Assembly (NCBI GenBank): GCA_947456965.1 | Contig: CANGTU010000011.1 | Span: forward strand, 1 to 64,000 | Length of the DNA stretch: 64,000 bases | Source: Flavobacteriales bacterium | GTDB lineage: Bacteria; Bacteroidota; Bacteroidia; Flavobacteriales_D; Sanyastnellaceae | Direction: 5' to 3' | Translations under genes and position numbers: made by a program | The notes under the pieces: model-generated | Told to the model about the DNA's origin: nothing | The model's input: only the letters and a program-made list of their open reading frames with translations | Databases searched by the model: none | Part shown: positions 33,889 through 43,040 of the stretch, piece after piece | Layout of the letters: the number at the start of each line of letters is the position of its first letter | Position numbering within the stretch: the stretch's first letter is position 1

Positions 33889-34326
33889 ATGAATTGGGGA
33901 TGGAAAATCACGTTGGTCTACCTCGGCTTTGTTGCCATGATCATGACCCTTGTAATCAAGGCCCGCAGTGAGCGGGTGGATCTTGTAGCGCCCGACTATT
34001 ATGCTCAGGAAATCGCCTATCAGGGCCGCATCCAGGCCATACAGCGTGCAGCAGAACTATCCGGTCCGGTGACGTTGAAGATTACGGAACGCGGAATACA
34101 GGTCAACCTTCCAGCCGAATGTGCCGGACGTGTTGAAAGCGGTGAAATCAAGCTTTACCGCCCTTCAGATGCATCACTCGATCAACGCTATCCAATTGGA
34201 AAAACCTTCACAGGTGAGCTCCTTATTCCGAGTGCAGCGCTGCAAACCGGTCATTACCTCGTGCAGTCCTCCTGGGTCATGGATGGACAGGCTTGCTACC
34301 ACGAACAAAGTGTATTGGTACCCTGA
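33889..34326 (+). CDS. ccoH: FixH/CcoH family protein
   Basis: A 145-residue protein with one N-terminal helix (WGWKITLVYLGFVAMIMTLV) and a periplasmic domain with the family pattern LVAPDYYAQEIAYQGRIQAI... GEIKLYRPSDASLDQ. FixH/CcoH binds the oxidase and helps stable assembly. Its stop overlaps the next start in TGATG, so the SafE-type protein is translated with it. Confidence 0.93.
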   Translation: MNWGWKITLVYLGFVAMIMTLVIKARSERVDLVAPDYYAQEIAYQGRIQAIQRAAELSGPVTLKITERGIQVNLPAECAGRVESGEIKLYRPSDASLDQRYPIGKTFTGELLIPSAALQTGHYLVQSSWVMDGQACYHEQSVLVP

Positions 34327-35027
34327 TGGAGTGGATGATCGCAGCACTGGTTCTTGGTCTGGCTGGCAGTCTGCACTGCGTTGGCATGTGCGGGCCGCTG
34401 ATGCTTGCCTTGCCGATCAATGAAACAACCCGGTGGAGTTGGTTTCGCGGCCGGCTGCTGAATCAGGTTGGGCGGCTATTCACCTACGCCGTGCTCGGGC
34501 TGATAGTGGGATTTGCAGGACAACAGCTCGCTATGGCCGGCCTTCAGCAGTGGCTTGCGGTGTTGGCAGGAGTGATTATGCTCCTGATGATTGCCTGGCC
34601 TGTGGGACTGAACAAGATCAACCGCGGACCTTTCCGGCTGGTAGCGGTACTCAAAAAGGCGCTTGGAATGTGGCTTCAGCGCCGCGGCTCTTTCGCCTTG
34701 TTTGTGTTGGGTATGTTGAATGGCTTATTGCCCTGCGGGCTCGTTTACATCGCTCTGGCTTCATCGCTGGCTTTGGGAGACACCCTTTCATCAGCGGCAT
34801 TTATGGCCTTGTTTGGCTTGGGTACTTCACCAGCCTTGTTGGCCGTGACCGGCCTCGGAAGAATCATTCGGGAGCGAATACATGTGCGGGCTTACCGGGT
34901 GGTTCAGGTGACCCTGATGGTTACCGCATTTCTGTTTATTTTGCGGGGAGCTAATCTCGGCATACCCTATCTGAGTCCCCGTGTTGAAGCCAAAACCGAG
35001 CAGCCAGAATGCTGCCACAGGCCTTAG
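34326..35027 (+). CDS. SafE/TauE-like (DsbD-like) membrane protein of the cbb3 cluster
   Basis: A 233-residue membrane protein with about six helices. Start at 34326 (MEWMIAALVLGLAGSLHCVGMCGP) overlaps the ccoH stop. The SLHCVGMCGP motif near the N-terminus and NGLLPCGLVYIAL in the middle are the paired-cysteine marks of the cytochrome c biogenesis/sulfite exporter TauE/SafE family that closes cbb3 clusters in Bacteroidota. It may move copper or thiol reducing power across the membrane for oxidase assembly. The end VEAKTEQPECCHRP contains a metal-binding-like CC-H. It converges with the regulator gene, three bases apart. Confidence 0.88.
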   Translation: MEWMIAALVLGLAGSLHCVGMCGPLMLALPINETTRWSWFRGRLLNQVGRLFTYAVLGLIVGFAGQQLAMAGLQQWLAVLAGVIMLLMIAWPVGLNKINRGPFRLVAVLKKALGMWLQRRGSFALFVLGMLNGLLPCGLVYIALASSLALGDTLSSAAFMALFGLGTSPALLAVTGLGRIIRERIHVRAYRVVQVTLMVTAFLFILRGANLGIPYLSPRVEAKTEQPECCHRP

Positions 35028-35030
35028 AGA

Positions 35031-36089
35031 TCAGTTTTTCATCCGCTCCAGTTTCTGCGCATCCAGCAGGGTGATGGTAGAACCTTGCACGGCTACCAGT
35101 CCCTCTTCCCGGAAATCACTGAGCGTCCGGATGAGTGATTCCGTGGCCGTGCCTACCATATTCGCGAGGTCTTCGCGGGCGATGGCCATGCTGAACGGTT
35201 CTGACGAGCCATTGTGATACCGCATCTGGAGACGGAGCAGCGCTTCGGCCGTACGCTTCCGCACGCTGCTATAGGCCAGCAGAAGGAGCCGTTCCTGCTC
35301 ATCCGCGATGCTGCCGCTGAGGAACTTGATGACCTGCTTCATCACCACCGGGCTCTGCTCGAGCAGCGTGAAAAAGTCTTCTTTCGGGAAAATGACCACC
35401 TCACCATCCTCGAGCGCTTCAGCCGTTTCCCGGTGAGGTCCACCCTCCAGCATGGCGTGATAGCCGAAGAAATCGCCTTCATGCAGCATACGCAGAATCA
35501 AGTCCTTTCCCAATTCATGGCTCTTGAAGACCTTGGCCTTGCCTCGGGTCAGTAAGTACAAGCCCACCGGTGAATCTCCTTCGGAATAGATGACATCCTT
35601 CTTATGCAGCTGCCTCACCTGCTGGCGTTCGGAAATGCTATGGATATCTTCAATACCGTGAATATTATTCAGGAGTTCGGTAATCCCCTCGCGTGTGGGC
35701 TCTATCTCCTTGCGCATCTTGTCCGACTTCCTTAGCCGGCTCTCCACCGCATTCAGCAATTCGATGTCGTCAAAGGGCTTTGTGATGTAGTCATCTGCAC
35801 CCATTTCCATGCCCTTGCGCATGTCCGAGCGCTCTGACTTAGCCGTGAGAAAAATGAACGGGATACCCGCCGTGGAATCGTTCTTGGAGAGCAGGTGAAG
35901 CGTGCCGTAGCCATCAAGCACAGGCATCATGATATCGCAGATGATCAGGTCAGGTGGCTCTTTCATGGCCGATTCGACTCCATCCTTTCCATTCTGGGAC
36001 GTGGTAACCCGGTATCCGGCCAATTCCAGGATTTCGGCGGTGTTCTCGCGGACATCGGTATTGTCCTCAATCAGTAGGAGGTGCTTCAT
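35031..36089 (-). CDS. Response regulator receiver fused to CRP/FNR-type module
   Basis: A 352-residue protein. Residues 1-125 are a receiver domain with LLIEDNTDVRE, phospho-Asp52 (LIICDIMMPVLDGYG), FLTAKSE and YITKPFDD. After a linker, residues ~155-270 form a cyclic-nucleotide-binding-type fold (VIYSEGDSPVGLYLLTRGKA... MLHEGDFFGYHAML), and ~290-345 a CRP-type HTH (IAREDLANMVGTATESLIRT LSDFREEGL). No FNR-type cysteine cluster is seen, so oxygen sensing would come through the partner kinase. Start at 36089 lies inside the kinase gene (23-base overlap). Facing the cbb3 genes, it is a good candidate regulator of low-oxygen respiration; this is inference. Confidence 0.92.
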   Translation of the reverse strand: MKHLLLIEDNTDVRENTAEILELAGYRVTTSQNGKDGVESAMKEPPDLIICDIMMPVLDGYGTLHLLSKNDSTAGIPFIFLTAKSERSDMRKGMEMGADDYITKPFDDIELLNAVESRLRKSDKMRKEIEPTREGITELLNNIHGIEDIHSISERQQVRQLHKKDVIYSEGDSPVGLYLLTRGKAKVFKSHELGKDLILRMLHEGDFFGYHAMLEGGPHRETAEALEDGEVVIFPKEDFFTLLEQSPVVMKQVIKFLSGSIADEQERLLLLAYSSVRKRTAEALLRLQMRYHNGSSEPFSMAIAREDLANMVGTATESLIRTLSDFREEGLVAVQGSTITLLDAQKLERMKN

Positions 36090-37323
36090 GGTCTTCGGTT
36101 TTGGTAGGTGACGACGGAATTCGAAGATAAAAAACGGTGCCCACCTCCAACTTGCTTTCAAAGGAAATAAAACCATTGAGAAGCTCGAGGTATTTCAGCA
36201 CAATGTTCAGCCCCAGGCCAGTGCCTTGAATATTAGACACGTTTTTACCCCGAAAAAATCGGTCAAACAAGTGCTTCTGATCCTCCTCCGGAATGCCCAT
36301 TCCGTGGTCGCGTACCTCAATTTCGAGGAACGCACCCTCCTGGCGCAGAGCAATCTCAATCGGGCTATTCTCTGGAGAAAACTTGATGGCGTTGGAAATC
36401 AGGTTAATCAGGATATTGCGCAGCAAGGTACGGTCGAGTATAACCACCGGACTGCCTTCTGAATGAAAGCGGATGGACTGTCCGGACTTCACGAGGAACT
36501 GCATCTCGATCACCAGCTCATCCACAAATTCCCCGGAGTTGAACTCCACCGGTTGCAAGGCCACCTTGCCCTCCTCCAGCTTGCCCAACGAAAGGAAATC
36601 ATTCAGAATTTCCGTCAGTCCGCTCACTGCATTCTTAATTCGGTTGATATGCTTTATCCGCTTCTCCTGATCATCCATGGAGTCATACTTGCTGATCAGG
36701 GATGCCGAAGAGAGGATGGTGCTGAGCGGTGTGCGAAACTCATGAGAGGCCATGGAGATAAAGCGTGACTTCATCTCATTCAACTCCTTTTCCTTTTGCA
36801 AGGCAGTTTCCAGCTCGTCCCGCGAGTGCTCCAGATCATGAAGCGCCTCTTTCAGCACCAGCGTCCTCTCGCCCACCTTGCGCTCGAGGTTTTCATTGAG
36901 CAACCGCATCTCTGAATGGATGCGGTTGATTTTTTCCTGTTGCTGATGCCTTTCCGTGATATCAATGATGAAGGCAATGGCGAACAGCCCTTGTTCGGAC
37001 TCGTAGTAACTCAGACTGATTTCAATCGGAAACTGCGAACCATCCTTCTTTCTTCCGAACAGCACCAGGTTCTTACCCATGGGCCGCTTTGTGGGATGGC
37101 GCATATAAGCCTCGCGGTAGTCCACATGACGCTCGGCCAGGCGTTCGGGCACCAGCGACTCCACCAGCATGCCAATCATTTCGCGCTCCTCATAGCCAAA
37201 CATCGTCCTGCACCGTGGATTCACATCCAGAATTTGGCCTCGTGCATTGGCGATGAGAATGCCCTCATTGACATGGTTGAAAATCGATTCAAACCGGCTC
37301 TCAGGGAAAGTGGTATCAGACAT
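36067..37323 (-). CDS. PAS-domain histidine kinase, soluble
   Basis: A 418-residue kinase with no membrane segment. Residues ~10-130 are a PAS domain plus PAC (FESIFNHVNEGILIANARGQ... FGRKKDGSQFPIEISLS... FIIDITERHQQ). A coiled coil follows at ~130-185, then HisKA with His194 (FISMASHEFRTPLSTI) and an HATPase_c domain with NILINLISNAIKFS, VRDHGMGIPEEDQ and GTGLGLNIVLKYL. The PAS pocket could hold a redox or gas-sensing cofactor, but no haem-binding pattern could be confirmed. It overlaps its response regulator by 23 bases, so the two are made together. Confidence 0.92.
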   Translation of the reverse strand: MSDTTFPESRFESIFNHVNEGILIANARGQILDVNPRCRTMFGYEEREMIGMLVESLVPERLAERHVDYREAYMRHPTKRPMGKNLVLFGRKKDGSQFPIEISLSYYESEQGLFAIAFIIDITERHQQQEKINRIHSEMRLLNENLERKVGERTLVLKEALHDLEHSRDELETALQKEKELNEMKSRFISMASHEFRTPLSTILSSASLISKYDSMDDQEKRIKHINRIKNAVSGLTEILNDFLSLGKLEEGKVALQPVEFNSGEFVDELVIEMQFLVKSGQSIRFHSEGSPVVILDRTLLRNILINLISNAIKFSPENSPIEIALRQEGAFLEIEVRDHGMGIPEEDQKHLFDRFFRGKNVSNIQGTGLGLNIVLKYLELLNGFISFESKLEVGTVFYLRIPSSPTKTEDHEAPPTD

Positions 37324-37388
37324 GGTCCTATCGCTTGCTCAATCAGGAAACGGTAAATGTAACCAACCGGAGCGGCTAAAAAATGCGA

Positions 37389-37418
37389 GGGGCCGCCAAT
37401 CATCCGGTTGGCGACCCC
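37389..37418 (-). terminator. Rho-independent terminator of the small heat-shock gene
   Basis: On the minus strand GGGGTCGCCAA pairs with TTGGCGGCCCC (one mismatch) around an 8-base loop, followed by TCGCATTTTTTAG. It lies 17 bases after the hsp20 stop. The stem words (GGGGTCGCC) resemble the hairpin family seen in the two repeat elements. Confidence 0.75.
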
Positions 37419-37435
37419 TGCGCTTGCACTACACA

Positions 37436-37876
37436 TCAGGAAATGGCAATCTCTTTCGATCGGGACTGTCCTGCCTCCGCACTGCGCGGAACAATCAACC
37501 GGAGAATTCCGTTGTCATAGGCAGCCGTGATGCCTTCCGGCCGGGATCCTTTGGGCAAACGAAAAGACCTCGTGAACGAAGAGGCCCTGAATTCCCGGCG
37601 GGTATATCGCTCCCTTTCCTCGTTCTTTTCCTCTTCCCGGCGAGCTTCAATGGTGAGTACTTCATCCTCGAGTTTCACTTTGAAGTCTTCCTTTCTGTAT
37701 CCCGGAACGGACAACTCCACTTCATAACCAGAGGGCGTTTCCCGAATGTTGGCAGCCGGAATAGCCCGGGCCAGCGATGGAAGGGTAAACACATCATCAT
37801 CAAAAAAATCCCTCCCGAAGAAATCGGTGAACAGAGAGGGCGCAGTGCCCGGATTTTTCACAGGTGCTTCTGTCAT
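37436..37876 (-). CDS. Hsp20/alpha-crystallin small heat-shock protein
   Basis: A 146-residue holdase chaperone. Start at 37876 gives MTEAPVKNPGTAPSLFTDFF, a normal N-terminal arm; a longer frame to 37987 has no family content. The alpha-crystallin domain is ANIRETPSGYEVELSVPGYRKEDFKVKLEDE (two halves), with the conserved RREFRASSFTRSFRLP and AYDNGILRLIVPR (the A-x-x-x-n-GvL motif). It should bind unfolded proteins during stress. It is followed by its own terminator, so it is probably monocistronic. Confidence 0.95.
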   Translation of the reverse strand: MTEAPVKNPGTAPSLFTDFFGRDFFDDDVFTLPSLARAIPAANIRETPSGYEVELSVPGYRKEDFKVKLEDEVLTIEARREEEKNEERERYTRREFRASSFTRSFRLPKGSRPEGITAAYDNGILRLIVPRSAEAGQSRSKEIAIS

Positions 37877-37961
37877 GGCTGTTTGGGTTTTTGATTGTTG
37901 GTCAAATCTCCGGACTGGGAGATGATCACTGCTATGACATGCCTCAACGAGTCCGATGACT

Positions 37962-38318
37962 TCAGTCAACCCGGCGCTTGTCCGCATACCTCCTCAAAGC
38001 GCGGATTCCGTAAAACAATCCGAGCACCAGCAAGCCCGATGCGAAAAAAATCCGGGCAATGGGGCGGGTTCCGTCGTTGAAGTAGAACTCCCCGATCATC
38101 CAGGTTGAATTGGCCATGATCCACAGAGTAACTGCCAGATTGTACACCAGATCTGCCGGCTCCTTACGAAACCGGAAAGTCATCCAGATGGCCACCCCTA
38201 TCGTGGGTAGAATCATCACCATACCCATGGACTTAAAGTCGGAAACCCAGCATATATCCTTCACCAGCCAGCAGAAAATGTGCAGGTTTTCTATTCGGCG
38301 TAAGGAAGCGGGAATCAT
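37962..38318 (-). CDS. Conserved hypothetical membrane protein
   Basis: A 118-residue product from ATG 38318 (MIPASLRRIENLHIF); the frame stays open to 38375 with a TTG start. It has three to four hydrophobic segments: MVMILPTIGVAIWMTF, LVYNLAVTLWIMANSTWMIG and IFFASGLLVLGLFYGI. The N-terminal motif HIFCWLVKDICWVSDFKSMG and NLAVTLWIMANSTWMIGEF recur in an uncharacterised Bacteroidota membrane family. It overlaps no neighbour. Function unknown. Confidence 0.72.
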   Translation of the reverse strand: MIPASLRRIENLHIFCWLVKDICWVSDFKSMGMVMILPTIGVAIWMTFRFRKEPADLVYNLAVTLWIMANSTWMIGEFYFNDGTRPIARIFFASGLLVLGLFYGIRALRRYADKRRVD

Positions 38319-38379
38319 CCGGATCAGTCTGGAAAAGAAGTGGGACGAACATACGGAATTCCTCCGTCGCATCAAGTGA

Positions 38380-39036
38380 TCAGCCCGCGAAGTTGCCGGT
38401 ACCGCGCACGAGGCGATAAATGGCCTGATCCTGCCTGAAGTCCAGCTCCACCAGTTTCCAGCGGATGCAGCGGGCGAGCAGTCGGACCATCGCTGGCCGC
38501 GGCATGCGCACTGCGCGGATCAGGGCCGACAGACTCAATCCTTCAGGATGAGACGCCAGCTCCCTGAACAAACTCATTTCGCGCTCTGTGTGGGTGTAAT
38601 GCCAGGGCCTCAATTCTTCCCCGTGGCGCCAGACTTCCAACAGGACGCCGGGTGCCGGAAGATTCTGGTCACCCCGACGGATGAAGGCCTTCCACTCGCC
38701 TGGCTCTACCTCCGCCTGATGCGGACGATTCGCCGATGGGCTCACCCGCACCTCCATGACGGTGCGGTGATCGGACTTCCAGAGTTGCACTTCCAGGGCT
38801 AACGCCGGTCGGCAATGCTGTTGTGCAGCAGTCTCGAGCATGTGGTATTCCTCATCTGGACGAACACCGCAGACAGTCCCATTATCCTTTACCCCAACCA
38901 ACAGCCGTCCGCCATCCGAATTGGCAAAAGCCACCAGGGTCCGGGCTATCTTGCGGGCGTCATCCACCCGCATCTTGAAGTCCTGCTGCTGGTGCTCACC
39001 TTCAGCAATCATCCGGAGAATATAAGGAACCGCCAT
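38380..39036 (-). CDS. AlbA_2 (Schlafen-type) putative DNA-binding domain protein
   Basis: A 218-residue protein. The N-terminal ~110 residues fit the AlbA_2 domain: EGEHQQQDFKMRVDDARKIARTLVAFANSDGGRLLVGVKDNGTV, shown here only by its key E-x(4)-DFK, ANSDGG and GVKDNG marks. The C-terminal ~70 residues (HPEGLSLSALIRAVRMPRPAMVRLLARCIRWKLV) look like a winged helix. Such proteins are presumed transcriptional regulators with an ATP-binding-like fold, although AlbA_2 proteins are poorly characterised. It sits 48 bases before ytxJ's end with no evident functional link. Confidence 0.82.
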   Translation of the reverse strand: MAVPYILRMIAEGEHQQQDFKMRVDDARKIARTLVAFANSDGGRLLVGVKDNGTVCGVRPDEEYHMLETAAQQHCRPALALEVQLWKSDHRTVMEVRVSPSANRPHQAEVEPGEWKAFIRRGDQNLPAPGVLLEVWRHGEELRPWHYTHTEREMSLFRELASHPEGLSLSALIRAVRMPRPAMVRLLARCIRWKLVELDFRQDQAIYRLVRGTGNFAG

Positions 39037-39084
39037 GAAGCAAATTTGCGCGGGAATAGCATTGGAACAACGGCCCCACCGTGC

Positions 39085-39429
39085 TCAGAAAACCGCTGTG
39101 GCCTGTCTGATTTCCGAAGGGAGAATGCCCAGATGTGACGCGTGATATACCGGCTTGCCCGCCAGGAGGAGAATGGCCTGAGGTGACTCATGGTGAATCC
39201 CGTAACGCGCCGTAATCGCATCCGAAACCGGGCGGTAAGCAAGCAGATCAAGCACATAGACGACCGTGCGCTCACCCAGCTCACCGGGGCGGGCTGAACG
39301 GATTCTGTTCAAGGCCGTGGAACTGATCGAGCACCGGGTGCTGTGCTTGAACAGCAGCACAGGGTGGTCATGCGATTCCAGCTCAAGGCGATCCAGCTCA
39401 GCGATCTGTGCGATGGAATTCCAGTCCAT
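39085..39429 (-). CDS. ytxJ: Bacillithiol-system redox protein YtxJ
   Basis: A 114-residue monothiol-type thioredoxin-fold protein. PVLLFKHSTRCSISSTALNR contains the family Cys (TRCSISS), and ITARYGIHHESPQAILLLAGK with GIHHESPQ is the cis-proline region. YtxJ proteins are thought to remove bacillithiol from modified proteins. Start at ATG 39429 was chosen; a GTG at 39441 is in frame and would overlap the glutathione peroxidase stop. The pair is probably one transcript, joining two thiol/peroxide functions. Confidence 0.88.
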   Translation of the reverse strand: MDWNSIAQIAELDRLELESHDHPVLLFKHSTRCSISSTALNRIRSARPGELGERTVVYVLDLLAYRPVSDAITARYGIHHESPQAILLLAGKPVYHASHLGILPSEIRQATAVF

Positions 39430-39437
39430 AGATGATA

Positions 39438-40022
39438 TCACTTGATCCGGCTGGTGATCTCCGCACTCAACGGATCCACTTTACTTTCGAAGTGCGCCAG
39501 CCACTCACCGGTGGGAGAAATGAGAAACTTATTGAAGTTCCAGGACACCTCAGCATTTCCCGAGCCGTTGAGTTCTTTGCGGGTCAGCCATTGGTATACC
39601 GGATGCTGGTTTTTACCCTTGACATCCAGCTTTTGAGACATGGGGAAAGTCACCCCGTAATTTCTCTGACAAAATCCGGCAATATCTTCTGAACTGCCCG
39701 GCTCCTGTGCGAAGAACTGATTGCAGGGGAAGCCGATCACCACGAGTTTATCCTTGTATTGCTGAGCAAGCTCCTCGAGCGGCTTGTATTGGGGCGTATA
39801 CCCGCACTTCGAGGCCACATTGACACAGAGCACATACTTGCCCTTAAAATCTTTCATGTGAATGGTGCCTCCCTCGAGGCCACCCACGCTTAACTCGTAG
39901 AATGACATAGTCTTGGTTCCAATTAGGTTAGCCGGTTGCTGAAAGCGCCCGCGAAAGGCAAACAGAGCCAATCCGAACACGATAACGACCAGGATGAGTG
40001 CAATTTTCAGAGGCATAAACAT
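39438..40022 (-). CDS. Glutathione-peroxidase family thiol peroxidase, membrane-anchored
   Basis: A 194-residue protein from ATG 40022 (40016 also possible). It has an N-terminal helix (LKIALILVVIVFGLALFAF) without a clear cleavage site, so it may stay anchored facing the periplasm. The peroxidase domain has the peroxidatic Cys in NVASKCGYTPQYKPLEEL, the conserved VIGFPCNQFFAQEPGS with Gln, and the WNFNKFLI Trp/Asn. It uses Cys, not selenocysteine. The CysGPx type usually takes electrons from thioredoxin. A much longer frame continuing to 41234 is antisense to the ABC-F gene and is not coding. Confidence 0.92.
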   Translation of the reverse strand: MFMPLKIALILVVIVFGLALFAFRGRFQQPANLIGTKTMSFYELSVGGLEGGTIHMKDFKGKYVLCVNVASKCGYTPQYKPLEELAQQYKDKLVVIGFPCNQFFAQEPGSSEDIAGFCQRNYGVTFPMSQKLDVKGKNQHPVYQWLTRKELNGSGNAEVSWNFNKFLISPTGEWLAHFESKVDPLSAEITSRIK

Positions 40023-40070
40023 CAAACTTCTGCCATTCCGGAATGTTCGCGGATCGGCCTGATTGGCTGA

Positions 40071-42430
<2,360 letters not shown>

Positions 42431-42623
42431 TTCATGAAAATGATAAACGAAATAAGCTTTTCCAGAAACTTCCTGTGTGTTTGGGACACATGAACCCCTG
42501 GATTTCGTAAGCAAGATAGATGTTGAAGAACTGAACACCGACAAATTAACCATCTGAGGTCGTAATGGGCTTCCGGGGTTAAATGAGCTATTTTCGAATA
42601 TTCAATGTTGAATCCCCGTAAGC

Positions 42624-43040
42624 ATGCACACAGCGCGACTCATCATGATTTCTTCTTCTTTGATCCTGATGGGATTTTCATCCTTGACGGCTCGCGCACA
42701 GACGGATACCATAGCGACCGGCGTCGCCAGTTATTACGCCAATACGTTTGAGGGACGAAAGACCAGCTCGGGAGAGCTCTTTCGCCAGGATTCGCTGACC
42801 GCTGCACATAAGACCTGGCCATTCGGTACGTTGGTCAGGGTAACCAACCTGTCCAACGACAGCACCGTAGTGGTGCGGATCAACGATCGTCTGCCGAAGT
42901 CATCCTCCCGAAGTATTGACCTCAGCCTGAGCGCAGCAAAACAACTCAATTTTGTCATAAAAGGCCTGACCCGGGTCCGTATGGAAATTCTTCCATCCCG
43001 GGATCCGGAGAAAAAGGAAAATCCTGCATCCGGGGAGTGA
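42624..43040 (+). CDS. RlpA-like double-psi beta-barrel protein
   Basis: A 138-residue exported protein with signal peptide ending LTARAQ. The mature part is one DPBB domain: GVASYYANTFEGRKTSSGEL (RlpA start), LTAAHKTWPFGTLVRVTNLSN with the catalytic-type Asp in VVVRINDRLP, then RSIDLSLSAAKQLNF. No SPOR domain follows. RlpA proteins are septal-ring lytic transglycosylases or peptidoglycan-associated lipoproteins; activity here is not proven. Its stop TGA touches the convergent neighbour's stop with no gap (TGATCA). Confidence 0.9.
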   Translation: MHTARLIMISSSLILMGFSSLTARAQTDTIATGVASYYANTFEGRKTSSGELFRQDSLTAAHKTWPFGTLVRVTNLSNDSTVVVRINDRLPKSSSRSIDLSLSAAKQLNFVIKGLTRVRMEILPSRDPEKKENPASGE

